Source: an uncultured Rhodospirillaceae bacterium (lineage in GTDB: Bacteria; Pseudomonadota; Alphaproteobacteria; Rhodospirillales; Magnetospirillaceae). From it: a stretch of DNA of 64,000 nt. This document shows, piece after piece, positions 27,907-37,113 of the stretch (the stretch's first letter is position 1; every line of letters begins with the position of its first letter). Location of the stretch: assembly GCA_903901915.1 (NCBI GenBank), contig CAIUSV010000019.1:1-64000 (forward strand), read 5' to 3'. The position numbers and the translations under genes were made by a program. Under the pieces are notes generated by a model. That model did no database searches. It saw nothing but the letters and a program-made list of their open reading frames with translations, and was not told the origin of the DNA.

Positions 27907-28525
27907 AACCTTCGCAAGGATTGTCCGTCCCGGCGTGCAGCCGCCCCAGGCTGGCGGCCACCGCTTCGGCCAGCCGCGCCGAGGCGCGCGCCAGCCCGGC
28001 CACGGCGGCTTCGGCGGTCGATGCCGACAGCGGCTCGGTGGCACCGGAGCGGCAGATGGCGGGCTGACCCTGGGGCAGCCGGCGCACGGTCCAGCTTGCT
28101 TCGGCCACCGCCTGGCGGCCCGGCGTCGCCTCCAGCCGTTCCACCCGCAGGGCCAGGCGGTATTGGGGCAGGCCGTTGCCGGCCGGCGCCACCGGCGCGG
28201 CATAGATGTCGGCGGCGCGCAGCTGGCGCCACAGGGATTCGTCCACCAGTTGACGCATCTCGTCGGCCAGCGGCGCCGCCCAGCGGTCGCCGCTGCGCAC
28301 CTCCAGCTGGCCGCCGACACCGGACAGCACCACTTCCTCGCGATTGATCCGCTCGGGTACGGCGATGGGGAGCACCTCGACCAGCAGGGCGGCACTGCCC
28401 GACGCCAGCGGAGCACCGCCGCCGCTGGACAGGGCATGATAGCGCAGCGGCGTCGAGGCACCGCAACCGGCCACGGCGGTGGCCAGCAGCAGGGGCGCGG
28501 CCAGTCGGAGGAGCGAGAGCGTCAT
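27905..28525 (-). CDS. pqiC: PqiC-type outer-membrane lipoprotein of the Pqi lipid-transport system
   Basis: The 206-residue protein has a lipoprotein signal (hydrophobic LLRLAAPLLLATAVAGC with Cys21 as lipidation site) followed by an ABC-transport-auxiliary (DUF330/YmbA) domain containing YHALSS and QYRLALRVERLE. PqiC sits in the outer membrane at the far end of the PqiB tunnel that spans the periplasm and moves lipids. It overlaps pqiB by four bases as the last gene of a pqiA-pqiA-pqiB-pqiC operon. Confidence 0.82.
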   Translation of the reverse strand: MTLSLLRLAAPLLLATAVAGCGASTPLRYHALSSGGGAPLASGSAALLVEVLPIAVPERINREEVVLSGVGGQLEVRSGDRWAAPLADEMRQLVDESLWRQLRAADIYAAPVAPAGNGLPQYRLALRVERLEATPGRQAVAEASWTVRRLPQGQPAICRSGATEPLSASTAEAAVAGLARASARLAEAVAASLGRLHAGTDNPCEG

Positions 28526-30153
28526 TGCGGTTCCTTTCGGCCCTGCAACAGGGATTCGGGCTGACGGTCCAGGCTATCGGTCAGCCGCTTGAGCGAGCGT
28601 GTCGCCTCGGTCAGACCCTTGAGCGCCTGGCGGGTATCTTGCTGCAATGGCGCGTCGCCGGCCATGGCGGCGGTCAGGACCTCCATGCTGGTCCGCATCT
28701 CCTTCAGGCTATCACGCAGTTCGGGCAGCACCTCCTTGTCGGTGCGCACCGCCACGGCATCCAGCCGCTTCATGGTGCCGTCGAGCGTGGTCAGCACCTG
28801 ATGCAGATCCCGGCCGATGGCATCGAACGGAACCTTGTCCAGCTTGCGTAGGATGGCCTGGACCTGCTTGTACAGCTCCTCGAAATCGCCGGGCACGGTC
28901 GGCAGTTCCGGCGGCTCCGCCGTCGGATTCAACCGGACCGGCGGCGCGTTGGGAAAGAAGTCGAGCGCGACGTAGAACTGGCCGGTGACCAGATTGCCGG
29001 TGCGCAACTGGGCGCGCAGACCGGAGCGCCGCACCAGCTCGGCCAGACGCTGGCGCCGCTGCGCCTCGGTCTGCGGCTTGGGGCCGGCGCTGATGACGTC
29101 CAGACGGTCGGGATAGATATCCACCGTCACCAGTGGGGTGAAGTCGGCGGTCTCCTGGTCGAACGCCATGGTAATGGCGCGCACCTGACCCAGTTCGGCG
29201 CCCCGGAAATCCACCGGGGCGCCGACGGTCAGGCCGCGCACCGTCTGATGGAAGCGCAGCACCAGCGGATAGGCCTCGCCATCGGGCGCCTTGAGGGCGG
29301 AATCGTGATCGGCGGCCAGGGTGAAACGGGTGGCGGGGGCCGCCTCGGGGGCGTCGGTATTGCCGTCGGGCGCCTCGAAGGCGACACCGCCCAGCAGCAT
29401 GGCGGCCAGCGACTGGGTATTGAGCTTGAGACCGCCGGCATCCAGCCGCAGGTCGACGCCGCTGGCGTGCCAGAAACGGGTGTTGTCGGTGACGAAGCGG
29501 TCGTAGGGCGCCTTGACGAAGGCGCTGAGGAACAGGCTGTGGCCGTCGGGTTGCAGGGCGTAGCTCTCGATATGGCCGACCGGAATGCGGCGGAAGAACA
29601 CCGGCGAGCCGACGTCGAGCGAGCCGATGTCGCGCGCCACCAGCACGAAGCGCCGTCCCGGCACGTCCGACGCGACCACCGGCGGCACCTCCAGCCCGAT
29701 GAACTCGGCACTCGTCTTGGCCGAATGGCCGCCATCGACGCCGATATAGCTGCCCGAGAACAGCGTCTCCAGGCCCGACACGCCGCTGCCCGCCATGCGG
29801 GGGCGCACCACCCAGAAGCGGCTGTCCTCGACGGCGAAGCTTTCCGCCTCCTTCTTCAGCTCGATGCGCACCAGAACATGCGAGCGGTCGGGTGCCAGGT
29901 GGACCTCGGTGACGTCGCCAATCTCGACGTCCTTGAACTTCACCTTGGTCTTGCCCGCCTCGATGCCCTGGGCGCCGGCGAAGTTGACGGTGATGGCCGG
30001 GCCGCGTTGGTTCAGCGCATGGATCACCAGCGACAGGGCGAACAGCGCGGCCAGGGCGGGAACGATCCAGATGGCCGAGGGCAGCCAGCGGCGGGGCGGC
30101 CTGATCCTCGGCTCGGCCGGGCGCGGCGGGGAAGGGGAATCAGCCGAGGGCAC
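28522..30153 (-). CDS. pqiB: PqiB, MCE-domain intermembrane lipid-transport protein
   Basis: The 543-residue protein has one N-terminal membrane helix (about residues 24-45) and three MCE/MlaD domains beginning near residues 52, 168 and 290; the first carries GIEAGKTKVKFKDVEIG. The C-terminal 100 residues are predicted helical (LRKLDKVPFDAIG), matching the PqiB needle. Length agrees with E. coli PqiB. It overlaps the upstream pqiA-like gene by 14 bases and pqiC by four. Confidence 0.9.
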   Translation of the reverse strand: MPSADSPSPPRPAEPRIRPPRRWLPSAIWIVPALAALFALSLVIHALNQRGPAITVNFAGAQGIEAGKTKVKFKDVEIGDVTEVHLAPDRSHVLVRIELKKEAESFAVEDSRFWVVRPRMAGSGVSGLETLFSGSYIGVDGGHSAKTSAEFIGLEVPPVVASDVPGRRFVLVARDIGSLDVGSPVFFRRIPVGHIESYALQPDGHSLFLSAFVKAPYDRFVTDNTRFWHASGVDLRLDAGGLKLNTQSLAAMLLGGVAFEAPDGNTDAPEAAPATRFTLAADHDSALKAPDGEAYPLVLRFHQTVRGLTVGAPVDFRGAELGQVRAITMAFDQETADFTPLVTVDIYPDRLDVISAGPKPQTEAQRRQRLAELVRRSGLRAQLRTGNLVTGQFYVALDFFPNAPPVRLNPTAEPPELPTVPGDFEELYKQVQAILRKLDKVPFDAIGRDLHQVLTTLDGTMKRLDAVAVRTDKEVLPELRDSLKEMRTSMEVLTAAMAGDAPLQQDTRQALKGLTEATRSLKRLTDSLDRQPESLLQGRKEPQ

Positions 30154-30766
30154 GACGAGGGGAATCCCAGATAAGGCGGGGGTCGAAGGAATGAGTAGCC
30201 AGCATAGTTAGCGCCACCACGACGCCGAAGGCAATGGCGCCCGGCCCCGCCTCGATCACCGCCAGCCCCTTGAAGCGCACCAACCCGACCATCAGCGCCA
30301 CCACGAACACATCCAGCATGGACCAGCGGCCGACGAACTCGATGACGTGGAACAGCATGACGCACTGACGCCGGTCCAGCGGCCAGCCGAACTGTACCGT
30401 CAGCGCCAGAATGCCGAGAATGGCCATCTTCAGCACGGGCACCAGGATGCTGACGCTGAAGATCAGGATCGCCAGCCCGGGCGAGCCGGAATGCCAGAAA
30501 TACACCACGCCGCCGATGATGGTGTCGCGCGAGGTGGCGAACAGCGACGAGGTCTGCATGATCGGCAGCAGGTTGGCCGGGGCGTAAAGGATGATCGCGG
30601 TCAGCAGCAGCGCCCAGGTGCGCGACAGGCTGGCCGGCTTGCGCGGCCGCACGCCGCCGCCGCAGCGCGGGCAGGGGGCCGGGCCGTCCTGGCGCGCCAT
30701 CACCTGACCGCAATGGCCGCAGGCCATCAATCCCGCCGAGACGGCCGAGACGGGGACGTCAGTCAT
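30140..30766 (-). CDS. pqiA: PqiA-domain inner-membrane protein, second half
   Basis: The 208-residue protein has a zinc-ribbon (CGHCGQ...CPRCGG, residues 16-37) and four membrane helices with the PqiA signature YAPANLLPIMQT and FVGRWSMLDVF. E. coli PqiA is one chain with two such modules; here they are separate genes, this being the downstream one. It overlaps the upstream module by eight bases and pqiB by 14, so the complex is probably assembled from coupled translation. Confidence 0.85.
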   Translation of the reverse strand: MTDVPVSAVSAGLMACGHCGQVMARQDGPAPCPRCGGGVRPRKPASLSRTWALLLTAIILYAPANLLPIMQTSSLFATSRDTIIGGVVYFWHSGSPGLAILIFSVSILVPVLKMAILGILALTVQFGWPLDRRQCVMLFHVIEFVGRWSMLDVFVVALMVGLVRFKGLAVIEAGPGAIAFGVVVALTMLATHSFDPRLIWDSPRRALG

Positions 30767-31355
30767 GGTCGGGCTCGTCCCACAGCTGGTGGGGGTGAAA
30801 CGACAGGATCGCCGCCATCAGCACGGTCAGCAGGGCGAACGCCCACAGCGCCATGCCCGGCAGGATGTGCGCCATGCCCGAAAGCTTCACCAGCGATACC
30901 ACCACACCCAGCATGAACACCTCGACCATGCCCCAGGGACGCAATTCCTGCACGGCACGTAACAGCGGCCCGAACCATCCGGGACGGCGGCGGCGCGACA
31001 CAGCCAGCAGCAGCGCCAGCATGCTGGCGAGGTCAAGCAGCGGAAACGCCTGGGTGGTGGCGCAGACCAGAACGGCCATGGGCTGTCGCCCGTCCGACCA
31101 CAGGGCGGCGACGGCGCCGAACAGGGTCGTGCCGCCGTGCAGCCCCTGGATACGCAAATCGACGATGGGAAAGGCGTTGGCGATGGCAAACACCATCACC
31201 GCCGCCACCACCAGCGCCAGCACCTGATCGGGGGCCAGCCGGTGGCGCCGCGCCAGCGTCGAGCCGCAGCGCACGCACAACGCCTTCTCGCCGCGCCGCA
31301 GCGGTGGCCGCCGGTGCAGGGCGTCGCAATGAGGGCAGGCGCAAAGCTGATCCAT
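30759..31355 (-). CDS. pqiA: PqiA-domain inner-membrane protein, first half
   Basis: The 198-residue protein from ATG 31355 starts MDQLCACPHCDALH and has a zinc ribbon (CPHC...CVRCG), then PqiA-type helices with IANAFPIVDLRIQG and LRPWGMVEVFMLGV. An upstream in-frame ATG at 31370 (MVASVMDQ) is possible; neither has a strong ribosome site. It is the first gene of the pqi operon, 62 bp from the end of the binding-protein gene on the same strand. Confidence 0.83.
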   Translation of the reverse strand: MDQLCACPHCDALHRRPPLRRGEKALCVRCGSTLARRHRLAPDQVLALVVAAVMVFAIANAFPIVDLRIQGLHGGTTLFGAVAALWSDGRQPMAVLVCATTQAFPLLDLASMLALLLAVSRRRRPGWFGPLLRAVQELRPWGMVEVFMLGVVVSLVKLSGMAHILPGMALWAFALLTVLMAAILSFHPHQLWDEPDHD

Positions 31356-31417
31356 GACGGACGCGACCATAGCCCGCCGCGGCGGCAACGGCAACGGCGG
31401 GACGGCGCGGGGATCGC

Positions 31418-32575
31418 CTACTGGATTTCGATGAACCCGGCGTTGCGGATTTCGACCATGCGGAACGATTGCGCCCCAAGCCCCATATGGTCGGTTTCGC
31501 TCATGTTGTAGATGCCGCTGACGCCGATGAAGCCGGTGGTCTGCTCCAAGGCGGCGCGGATTTTTTCCTTGTCGGTGCCGCCGGTCTTCCTGATGGCATC
31601 GACCACCATGCGAAGCGCATCGAAGGCATATCCGCCGAAGGTGGAAACGTCGATCTTGTACCGGCTCTCGAACTCACCCTTGTACTCGACGCTGACCGCC
31701 CGCTGAGGGTCCGCCGCCGGAAGCGAATCGGCCACCAGCAGCGCCGGCGACGGCATTCGGATGCCCTCGGCGGACTTGCCCGCAAGCTTGGCGAACTCCA
31801 TGGAGGCTTGGCCGTGCGACATATAGAGCGGGATGCTCAGGTCGAGCTGGGCGTGGTTGCGGGCGATCACCGCCGGGGCCTGACCGGTGCCGAAAACGAA
31901 GATGGCCTTGGCCCCCGCCATCTTGGCTTTGGTCAATTGCGGCGTCATGTCGGTGTCCTTGTCACCGTAAGACAAGTCCTCGAGCACGCGGATTCCCATC
32001 GACGATGCCATCTTGAGGGTCTCGTCGTGCCCGGACTTGCCGAAACCGCCGGTATCGGACAGCAGGGCGAAGTCGGAGATGCCCCGCTTTTTCATGTCTT
32101 CCAGGACCTTTTGCGCCGCCATGCGATCGGAGTGGGGCATCTTGAAGACATAGGGCTTGACCGGCTCGACGATCACCGAGGCCGCCGCCAGTGAAACGAG
32201 GGGAATCCTGGCGGCCTCGGCCACCGGAACCATGCCCATGGTGGACCCGGTGGTGGATGCTCCGATGATGACGTCGACCTTGTCCTGTTGAATCAGGCGC
32301 CGGATCATGGTGTTGGCCTTGGCGGTATCGCTGGCGTCGTCGTAAGGGATCAGTTCGATCCGGCGTCCGAGCACCCCCCCCGCCGCATTGATCTTCTCCA
32401 CCAGAAGTTCCAGCGTCTTCTGCTCGGGATCGCCAAGGAAACTTGCCGGGCCGGTGGCCGAAACCACCGAGCCGATACGGATCGGCTCGGCCGCCCGGGC
32501 GGGCGTCGCCGCCAAACCGAGGCCGAGGGCCAGCAGGGCAATCAGCTTGAACGATGCGGTATCCGTATTGCCCAT
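31418..32575 (-). CDS. ABC-transporter periplasmic binding protein, branched-chain amino acid (LivJ-like) type
   Basis: The 385-residue product has a Sec signal peptide (about residues 1-28, ending TPARAA) and the two-lobed type I periplasmic binding fold: IRIGSVVSATGPASFLGDPE at the mature N-terminus, VDVIIGASTTGSTM and VSLAAASVIVEPVKPYVFKM. A good AAGGAGA ribosome site precedes ATG 32575. No permease or ATPase gene lies next to it, so it is an orphan here. It is divergent from an XRE-cupin regulator that may control it. Confidence 0.85.
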   Translation of the reverse strand: MGNTDTASFKLIALLALGLGLAATPARAAEPIRIGSVVSATGPASFLGDPEQKTLELLVEKINAAGGVLGRRIELIPYDDASDTAKANTMIRRLIQQDKVDVIIGASTTGSTMGMVPVAEAARIPLVSLAAASVIVEPVKPYVFKMPHSDRMAAQKVLEDMKKRGISDFALLSDTGGFGKSGHDETLKMASSMGIRVLEDLSYGDKDTDMTPQLTKAKMAGAKAIFVFGTGQAPAVIARNHAQLDLSIPLYMSHGQASMEFAKLAGKSAEGIRMPSPALLVADSLPAADPQRAVSVEYKGEFESRYKIDVSTFGGYAFDALRMVVDAIRKTGGTDKEKIRAALEQTTGFIGVSGIYNMSETDHMGLGAQSFRMVEIRNAGFIEIQ

Positions 32576-32647
32576 GACCGTCTCCTTCCCGTTCCGGTGA
32601 ATGAAGTTGGCTTGAACGCCATTTCAGCTAAGGTAGGCACATCGGAC

Positions 32648-32683
32648 AAATTTTCCTATCGGAAATTTTTCGCATTGGAAAAA
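32648..32683. promoter_or_regulatory. putative operator for the XRE-cupin regulator
   Basis: The divergent 116-bp region holds a near-palindrome at 32648-32668 (AAATTTTCC, four bases, GGAAATTT) and a further GGAAAAA half-site at 32677-32683, close to the regulator's ATG (32692). Such TTTCC/GGAAA dyads near a divergent XRE gene suggest autoregulation and control of the binding-protein gene. Only the inverted repeat itself is seen; binding is inferred. Confidence 0.4.
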
Positions 32684-32691
32684 CTCACGCC

Positions 32692-33285
32692 ATGAGCCAA
32701 GCCGAATCCGAGAGCCCGGGACCGTTAAGTGAAATGGGATCGCGTCTGCGAAGCCATCGACGGGCGAGGGGCTGGACGTTGAAGCAGGTTGCCGAGGCCA
32801 GCGGACTGGCCATATCCACCGTCTCCAAGGTCGAGCGCGGCCAGATGTCGCCCACTTATGACAAGTTGCTGCGACTGAGCCACGGCCTGGACATCGATAT
32901 CGCCGAGCTGTTCGGGTCGGCACCCGACCAGACGGCGGCCCCGCGCTCGGTGGTGACGCGGCGGGACCAGGCCCATCGGGTGTCGACGCCCAATTATGAT
33001 TACGGCTATCTGGCGGCAACCCTGGCGGGCAAGAGCATGATCCCCGCCACCGCCTGGGTGAAGGCGCGATCGCTCAAGGACTTCGGCCCCCTGCTGCGCC
33101 ACGCCGGCGAGGAATTCCTGTTCGTCCTGTCCGGCACGGTGGAGGTTTACCTTGACGACGCCCGGCCGGTGCAGCTGCGCCAGGGGGAAAGCATCTATTT
33201 CGATGCGTCGCAGGGACACGCATTTCTGTCCATCGGCACGACCGATGCCGAGATTCTGGTGGTTCTTTCCGGTGATGACCGCTAA
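32692..33285 (+). CDS. XRE-family regulator with C-terminal cupin sensor domain
   Basis: The 197-residue protein has an N-terminal helix-turn-helix ([20 protein letters not shown], then [15 protein letters not shown], residues 15-55) and a C-terminal cupin ([17 protein letters not shown] and [18 protein letters not shown], residues 125-185). This HTH_3-cupin layout belongs to small-molecule-responsive regulators of amino-acid, polyamine or sulfur metabolism. The divergent neighbour is an amino-acid-type binding protein, its likely target. The ligand is unknown. Confidence 0.85.
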   Translation: MSQAESESPGPLSEMGSRLRSHRRARGWTLKQVAEASGLAISTVSKVERGQMSPTYDKLLRLSHGLDIDIAELFGSAPDQTAAPRSVVTRRDQAHRVSTPNYDYGYLAATLAGKSMIPATAWVKARSLKDFGPLLRHAGEEFLFVLSGTVEVYLDDARPVQLRQGESIYFDASQGHAFLSIGTTDAEILVVLSGDDR

Positions 33286-33297
33286 AGCCAAATCCCT

Positions 33298-33327
33298 TTG
33301 ACTTCCGACGTTCATCCCCCGTAACTA
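33298..33327 (+). promoter_or_regulatory. putative sigma-70-type promoter upstream of thrS
   Basis: TTGACT at 33298-33303 and TAACTA at 33322-33327 are separated by 18 bases, close to a housekeeping -35/-10 pair. It would start transcription about 90 bases before the thrS ATG, within the 137-bp gap after the regulator gene. No other good pair was noticed in the gap. Confidence 0.35.
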
Positions 33328-33422
33328 CAGGCATACACTGGATCATCATCGCCGTGGCCGTGCCCGCCGGGTATCAGCTTTGCGCCGCCGCGGCCTGCCA
33401 ATTTCTGCAAGGAAGTGTCCCC

Positions 33423-35336
33423 ATGGTCGCCATCACGCTGCCCGACGGCAAGGTCCGCCAGTTCGATCATCCCGTCACCGGCCTGGACGTTGCCCGCGAC
33501 ATCGGCCCCGGTCTCGCCAAGGCGGCGCTGGCGATTCGGGTCGATGGCGAAATCAGGGACCTTGCCACCCCGCTGGACCGTGACGTCGCCCTAGCCATCG
33601 TCACCACCAAGGATGCAGACGCGCTGGACCTGCTGCGCCACGATGCCGCCCACATCATGGCCGAGGCGGTCAAGGAACTGTATCCCGAGACCCAGGTGAC
33701 CATCGGGCCAAGCATCGAGAACGGCTTCTACTATGATTTCGCCCGGCCGACGCCGTTCACGCCCGACGACCTGGAAAAAATCGAAAGGCGCATGGCCGAA
33801 ATCGTCGAACGCGACGAGGCCATCAGCCGCGAGGAGTGGGATCGCGACGAAGCGGTGAAGTTCTTTCTCGGCCTGGGTGAGAAATACAAGGCCGAGATCA
33901 TCGCCTCGATCCCCGCCGGACAGAAGATCAGCCTGTATCGCCAAGGCGGCTTCATCGATCTTTGCCGCGGTCCCCACCTGCCCTCCACCGCCCGGCTGGG
34001 CAAGGCGTTCAAGCTGATGAAGCTGGCCGGCGCCTACTGGCGCGGCGATTCCAGGAACGAGATGCTGCAACGCATCTATGGCACCGCCTGGTTCGACAAA
34101 AAGGACCTCGACGCCTATCTCACCATGCTGGAAGAAGCGGAAAAGCGCGATCACCGCCGCCTGGGCCGCGAGATGGAGCTGTTCCACCAGCAGGAAGAAG
34201 CCGCCGGCAGCGTCTTTTGGCATCCCAAGGGCTGGCGGCTGTGGCGGACGGTGGAAAATTATATGCGCCGCCGCCTCGACGCCAATGGGTACATCGAGGT
34301 CAAGACGCCGCAACTGGTGGATTTCTCGTTGTGGGAGGCGTCGGGCCACGCCGACAAGTTCGCCGAGAGCATGTTCACCATCCGCACCCAGGACGACCGC
34401 CATCTGGCGGTCAAGCCGATGAACTGCCCCTGCCACGTCCAGATTTTCCGCCAGGGGATCAAGAGCTATCGCGATCTGCCGCTGCGCATGGCCGAATTCG
34501 GCTCGTGCCACCGCTACGAGCCGTCGGGAGCGCTGCACGGCATCATGCGGGTGCGCGCCTTCACCCAGGACGACGCCCATATCTTCTGCACCGAGGACCA
34601 GATCACCTCGGAGACCATCGCCTTCTGCGCCCTGTTGAAGGAGATCTATGCCGATTTCGGCTTTACCGACGTCCGCGTCAAGTTCTCCGACCGTCCGGCC
34701 AAGCGCGCCGGTGCCGACGCGACCTGGGACAAGGCGGAAAAGGCGCTGCTCGACGCCTCCAAGGCGGCCGGGCTGGAGACCACCCTCAATCCCGGCGAGG
34801 GCGCCTTCTATGGCCCCAAGCTGGAATTCGTGCTGCGTGACGCCATCGGCCGCGACTGGCAATGCGGCACCTTGCAGGTCGATTTCGTCCTGCCCGAACG
34901 GCTCGATGCCGCCTATATCGGCGAGGACGGCGCCCGCCATCGGCCGGTGATGCTGCATCGGGCGGTGCTGGGCTCGTTCGAGCGCTTCCTTGGCATCCTC
35001 ATCGAGAATTTCGCCGGCCGTTTCCCGCTGTGGCTGGCGCCGGTGCAGGTGGTGGTCGCCACCATCGTCTCCGAGGCCGACGATTTCGCCCGCGAGGTCC
35101 TGGACCGCCTGAAGGCCGCCGGACTCAGCGCCGAACTCGACATCCGCAACGAGAAGATCAACTACAAGGTTCGCGAGCACTCGATGGCCAAAGTGCCGGT
35201 GATGCTGGTCGTCGGCAAGCGCGAGGCCGAAAGCCGCGCCGTCGCCATCCGTCGCCTCGGCAGCCAGAACCAAGAAATTGTTGCGCTGGATCAAGCAGTC
35301 GCTACACTTGCACGCGAGGCTGCGCCGCCCGCCTGA
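33423..35336 (+). CDS. thrS: threonine--tRNA ligase
   Basis: ATG 33423 has AAGGAAG about eight bases upstream and gives 637 residues, the usual length. Domains in order: TGS ([13 protein letters not shown], 1-62), editing domain with [11 protein letters not shown], a class II catalytic core with zinc ligands in NCPCH, DDAHIF and [13 protein letters not shown], and the C-terminal anticodon-binding domain (PVQVVVATI). It charges tRNA-Thr in the cytosol. infC follows after 101 bp, the common thrS-infC order. Confidence 0.97.
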   Translation: MVAITLPDGKVRQFDHPVTGLDVARDIGPGLAKAALAIRVDGEIRDLATPLDRDVALAIVTTKDADALDLLRHDAAHIMAEAVKELYPETQVTIGPSIENGFYYDFARPTPFTPDDLEKIERRMAEIVERDEAISREEWDRDEAVKFFLGLGEKYKAEIIASIPAGQKISLYRQGGFIDLCRGPHLPSTARLGKAFKLMKLAGAYWRGDSRNEMLQRIYGTAWFDKKDLDAYLTMLEEAEKRDHRRLGREMELFHQQEEAAGSVFWHPKGWRLWRTVENYMRRRLDANGYIEVKTPQLVDFSLWEASGHADKFAESMFTIRTQDDRHLAVKPMNCPCHVQIFRQGIKSYRDLPLRMAEFGSCHRYEPSGALHGIMRVRAFTQDDAHIFCTEDQITSETIAFCALLKEIYADFGFTDVRVKFSDRPAKRAGADATWDKAEKALLDASKAAGLETTLNPGEGAFYGPKLEFVLRDAIGRDWQCGTLQVDFVLPERLDAAYIGEDGARHRPVMLHRAVLGSFERFLGILIENFAGRFPLWLAPVQVVVATIVSEADDFAREVLDRLKAAGLSAELDIRNEKINYKVREHSMAKVPVMLVVGKREAESRAVAIRRLGSQNQEIVALDQAVATLAREAAPPA

Positions 35337-35437
35337 AGCGGGGGCAGCCGACCGGACCGGCAGGCCGGCCCGCCGATGGCGCGCGGGCCTGACGGCGTAC
35401 TCGAAGAGATGGAGATTGTTAAATAGCCAGGCCGCCT

Positions 35438-35959
35438 ATGCAGACGCCGCCCAAGAACGACGGGCCCCGCGTCAACCGTGAGATCGATGTGCGCTCCATC
35501 CGCTTGGTGGGCGCCGATGGAGAAATGATCGGGGTCGTCACTTTGCGCGAAGGCCTCACCATGGCCGAGGAAGCGGGGCTCGATCTGGTCGAGGTTTCTC
35601 CCAACGCTGATCCGCCGGTCTGTAAAATCCTGGACTTTGGAAAGTTCAAGTACGAAGACCAGAAGAAAAAGAACGCCGCCCGCAAGAAGCAAAAAGTCAT
35701 TGAAGTCAAGGAAATCAAACTTCGCCCCAACATCGACGAGCACGATTACGACGTCAAGATGCGGAGCATGAAGAAATTCCTTGAGGAAGGCGACAAGGTG
35801 AAGGTCACCCTTCGCTTCCGCGGTCGCGAACTGGCCCACCAGGATCTGGGCATGAAGGTCTTGGACAAGGTCCGCGAAGACCTCGACGCCCTGGGCAAGG
35901 TCGAACAGCTGCCCAAGATGGAAGGCCGGCAGATGGTCATGGTGATCGCGCCGCGCTGA
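35438..35959 (+). CDS. infC: translation initiation factor IF-3
   Basis: The 173-residue protein has both IF-3 domains: the N-terminal part with RVNREID and [15 protein letters not shown], the [15 protein letters not shown] linker and the C-terminal [16 protein letters not shown]. It binds the 30S subunit and checks the start codon. ATG 35438 is used here; no AUU-type start in frame that fits the family N-terminus was found. rpmI and rplT do not follow in this window, unlike in many bacteria. Confidence 0.95.
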   Translation: MQTPPKNDGPRVNREIDVRSIRLVGADGEMIGVVTLREGLTMAEEAGLDLVEVSPNADPPVCKILDFGKFKYEDQKKKNAARKKQKVIEVKEIKLRPNIDEHDYDVKMRSMKKFLEEGDKVKVTLRFRGRELAHQDLGMKVLDKVREDLDALGKVEQLPKMEGRQMVMVIAPR

Positions 35960-36097
35960 CGGCAGGCCCCGCGCCGGAGGCCCCGCCCGCCACCGGCGCC
36001 GCCCTTGCGGCATCATCGCCGCAATCCGGGTTGCGAACACCGCTCCTTTGCGCTATTTTCCGCGCCTCCCCAACGACCGGGGGAATGCGATCCCTGC

Positions 36098-36187
36098 GGA
36101 GGGGTGCCAGAGCGGTCGAATGGGCCGGTCTCGAAAACCGGTGTGGGGGTAACCTCACCGTGGGTTCGAATCCCACCCCCTCCGCCA
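36098..36187 (+). tRNA. tRNA-Ser (anticodon CGA)
   Basis: A 90-base class II tRNA: acceptor GGAGGGG pairs with CCCCTCC before discriminator G and an encoded CCA (36185-36187). The anticodon stem CCGGT/ACCGG encloses loop CTCGAAA with anticodon CGA, reading UCG. A long variable arm and the GGTTCGAATCC T-arm are visible, as expected for serine tRNA. Confidence 0.96.
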
Positions 36188-36306
36188 TTTCCCGAGACAT
36201 CCTCTTTCTTCGCCGTTATGGTTTTTCACCGACGGCGGTGCGGGTTCGTCATTGGCGAGACGGGTATCGGCCGCCCCCACCGCACCGGACGACAAGGTCA
36301 AGCCTC

Positions 36307-37104
36307 ATGCCCGTACCCAAGCACAAGCGTATCCATTACAAGACCTGTCCGCTTTGCGACGCCTCGTCATTCAAGGAATTGCGCCGGGCCGATTGTTCGG
36401 GCCATCGCAACTATCATCGCGACGTCTCGCCACAAATGATCTGGATGCGCTGCGACAGCTGTGCCCACGTCTTTACCGACGGGTATTTTGGCGCCAGGGC
36501 GCTCGCGGCCCTGTTCGGGCAATCCTATGAAGACGAAGCTGTCGGGTATGACATCGAGCGCCAGCGCCACGCCTGGGCGCCGGTGATTGAAAAGGTTACC
36601 GAGCTGCGGGCCAATCGGCTTGGTCGTTGGCTGGATGTCGGCTTCCTCAACGGGTCGGCCATCTTCACCGCCGCCGAGTGGGGCTATCAGGCATCCGGCA
36701 TCGATCTTCGGCCGCGCGCCGTGCAGGGGCTTGCCGCCTTTGGCTTCGAGGCCCAGTGCGTGGCATTGACCGACTACACCCCCCCGGCGCCGTTCGATGT
36801 CATTTCACTGTTCGACGTCATCGAACATATGCCCCATCCCAGGGTCGCGGTCGCGCATGCCCGCACCATTCTGGCCGATGACGGCCTGCTGGTGATCTCG
36901 ACTCCCAATATGGACAGCATGGTGTGGACGGCGCTTGACCAGACCAACACCAATCCCTACTGGAAGGAAGTCGAGCACTATCACTGCTTCGGTCGCCGCG
37001 CGTTGCTCGACCTGCTGGAACGGTGCGGCTTTTCCGGCATCCACTACGCGGTCGGCCGGCGTTTCCGGGCGGGAATGGAACTCATCGCCCGCAAAACCGC
37101 CTGA
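36307..37104 (+). CDS. class I SAM-dependent methyltransferase with zinc-binding N-terminus
   Basis: From ATG 36307 the 265-residue protein has an N-terminal CPLC...CDSCAHVF pair of cysteine motifs (about 15-55) and a Methyltransf_23-like domain with WLDVGFLNGSAIF, FDVISLFDVIEHMPHP and a terminal HYHCFGRRALLDLLERCGF. This architecture is frequent in surface-polysaccharide clusters. It starts 119 bp after the tRNA and ends 9 bp from the convergent broken glycosyltransferase. The target is unknown. Confidence 0.75.
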   Translation: MPVPKHKRIHYKTCPLCDASSFKELRRADCSGHRNYHRDVSPQMIWMRCDSCAHVFTDGYFGARALAALFGQSYEDEAVGYDIERQRHAWAPVIEKVTELRANRLGRWLDVGFLNGSAIFTAAEWGYQASGIDLRPRAVQGLAAFGFEAQCVALTDYTPPAPFDVISLFDVIEHMPHPRVAVAHARTILADDGLLVISTPNMDSMVWTALDQTNTNPYWKEVEHYHCFGRRALLDLLERCGFSGIHYAVGRRFRAGMELIARKTA

Positions 37105-37113
37105 CCCGGCGGC

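Noticed and set aside
35400..35440. AUU-type start for infC, as in many bacteria
   Set aside because: The ATT at about 35415 runs into a stop after two codons; ATG 35438 gives the proper N-terminus.
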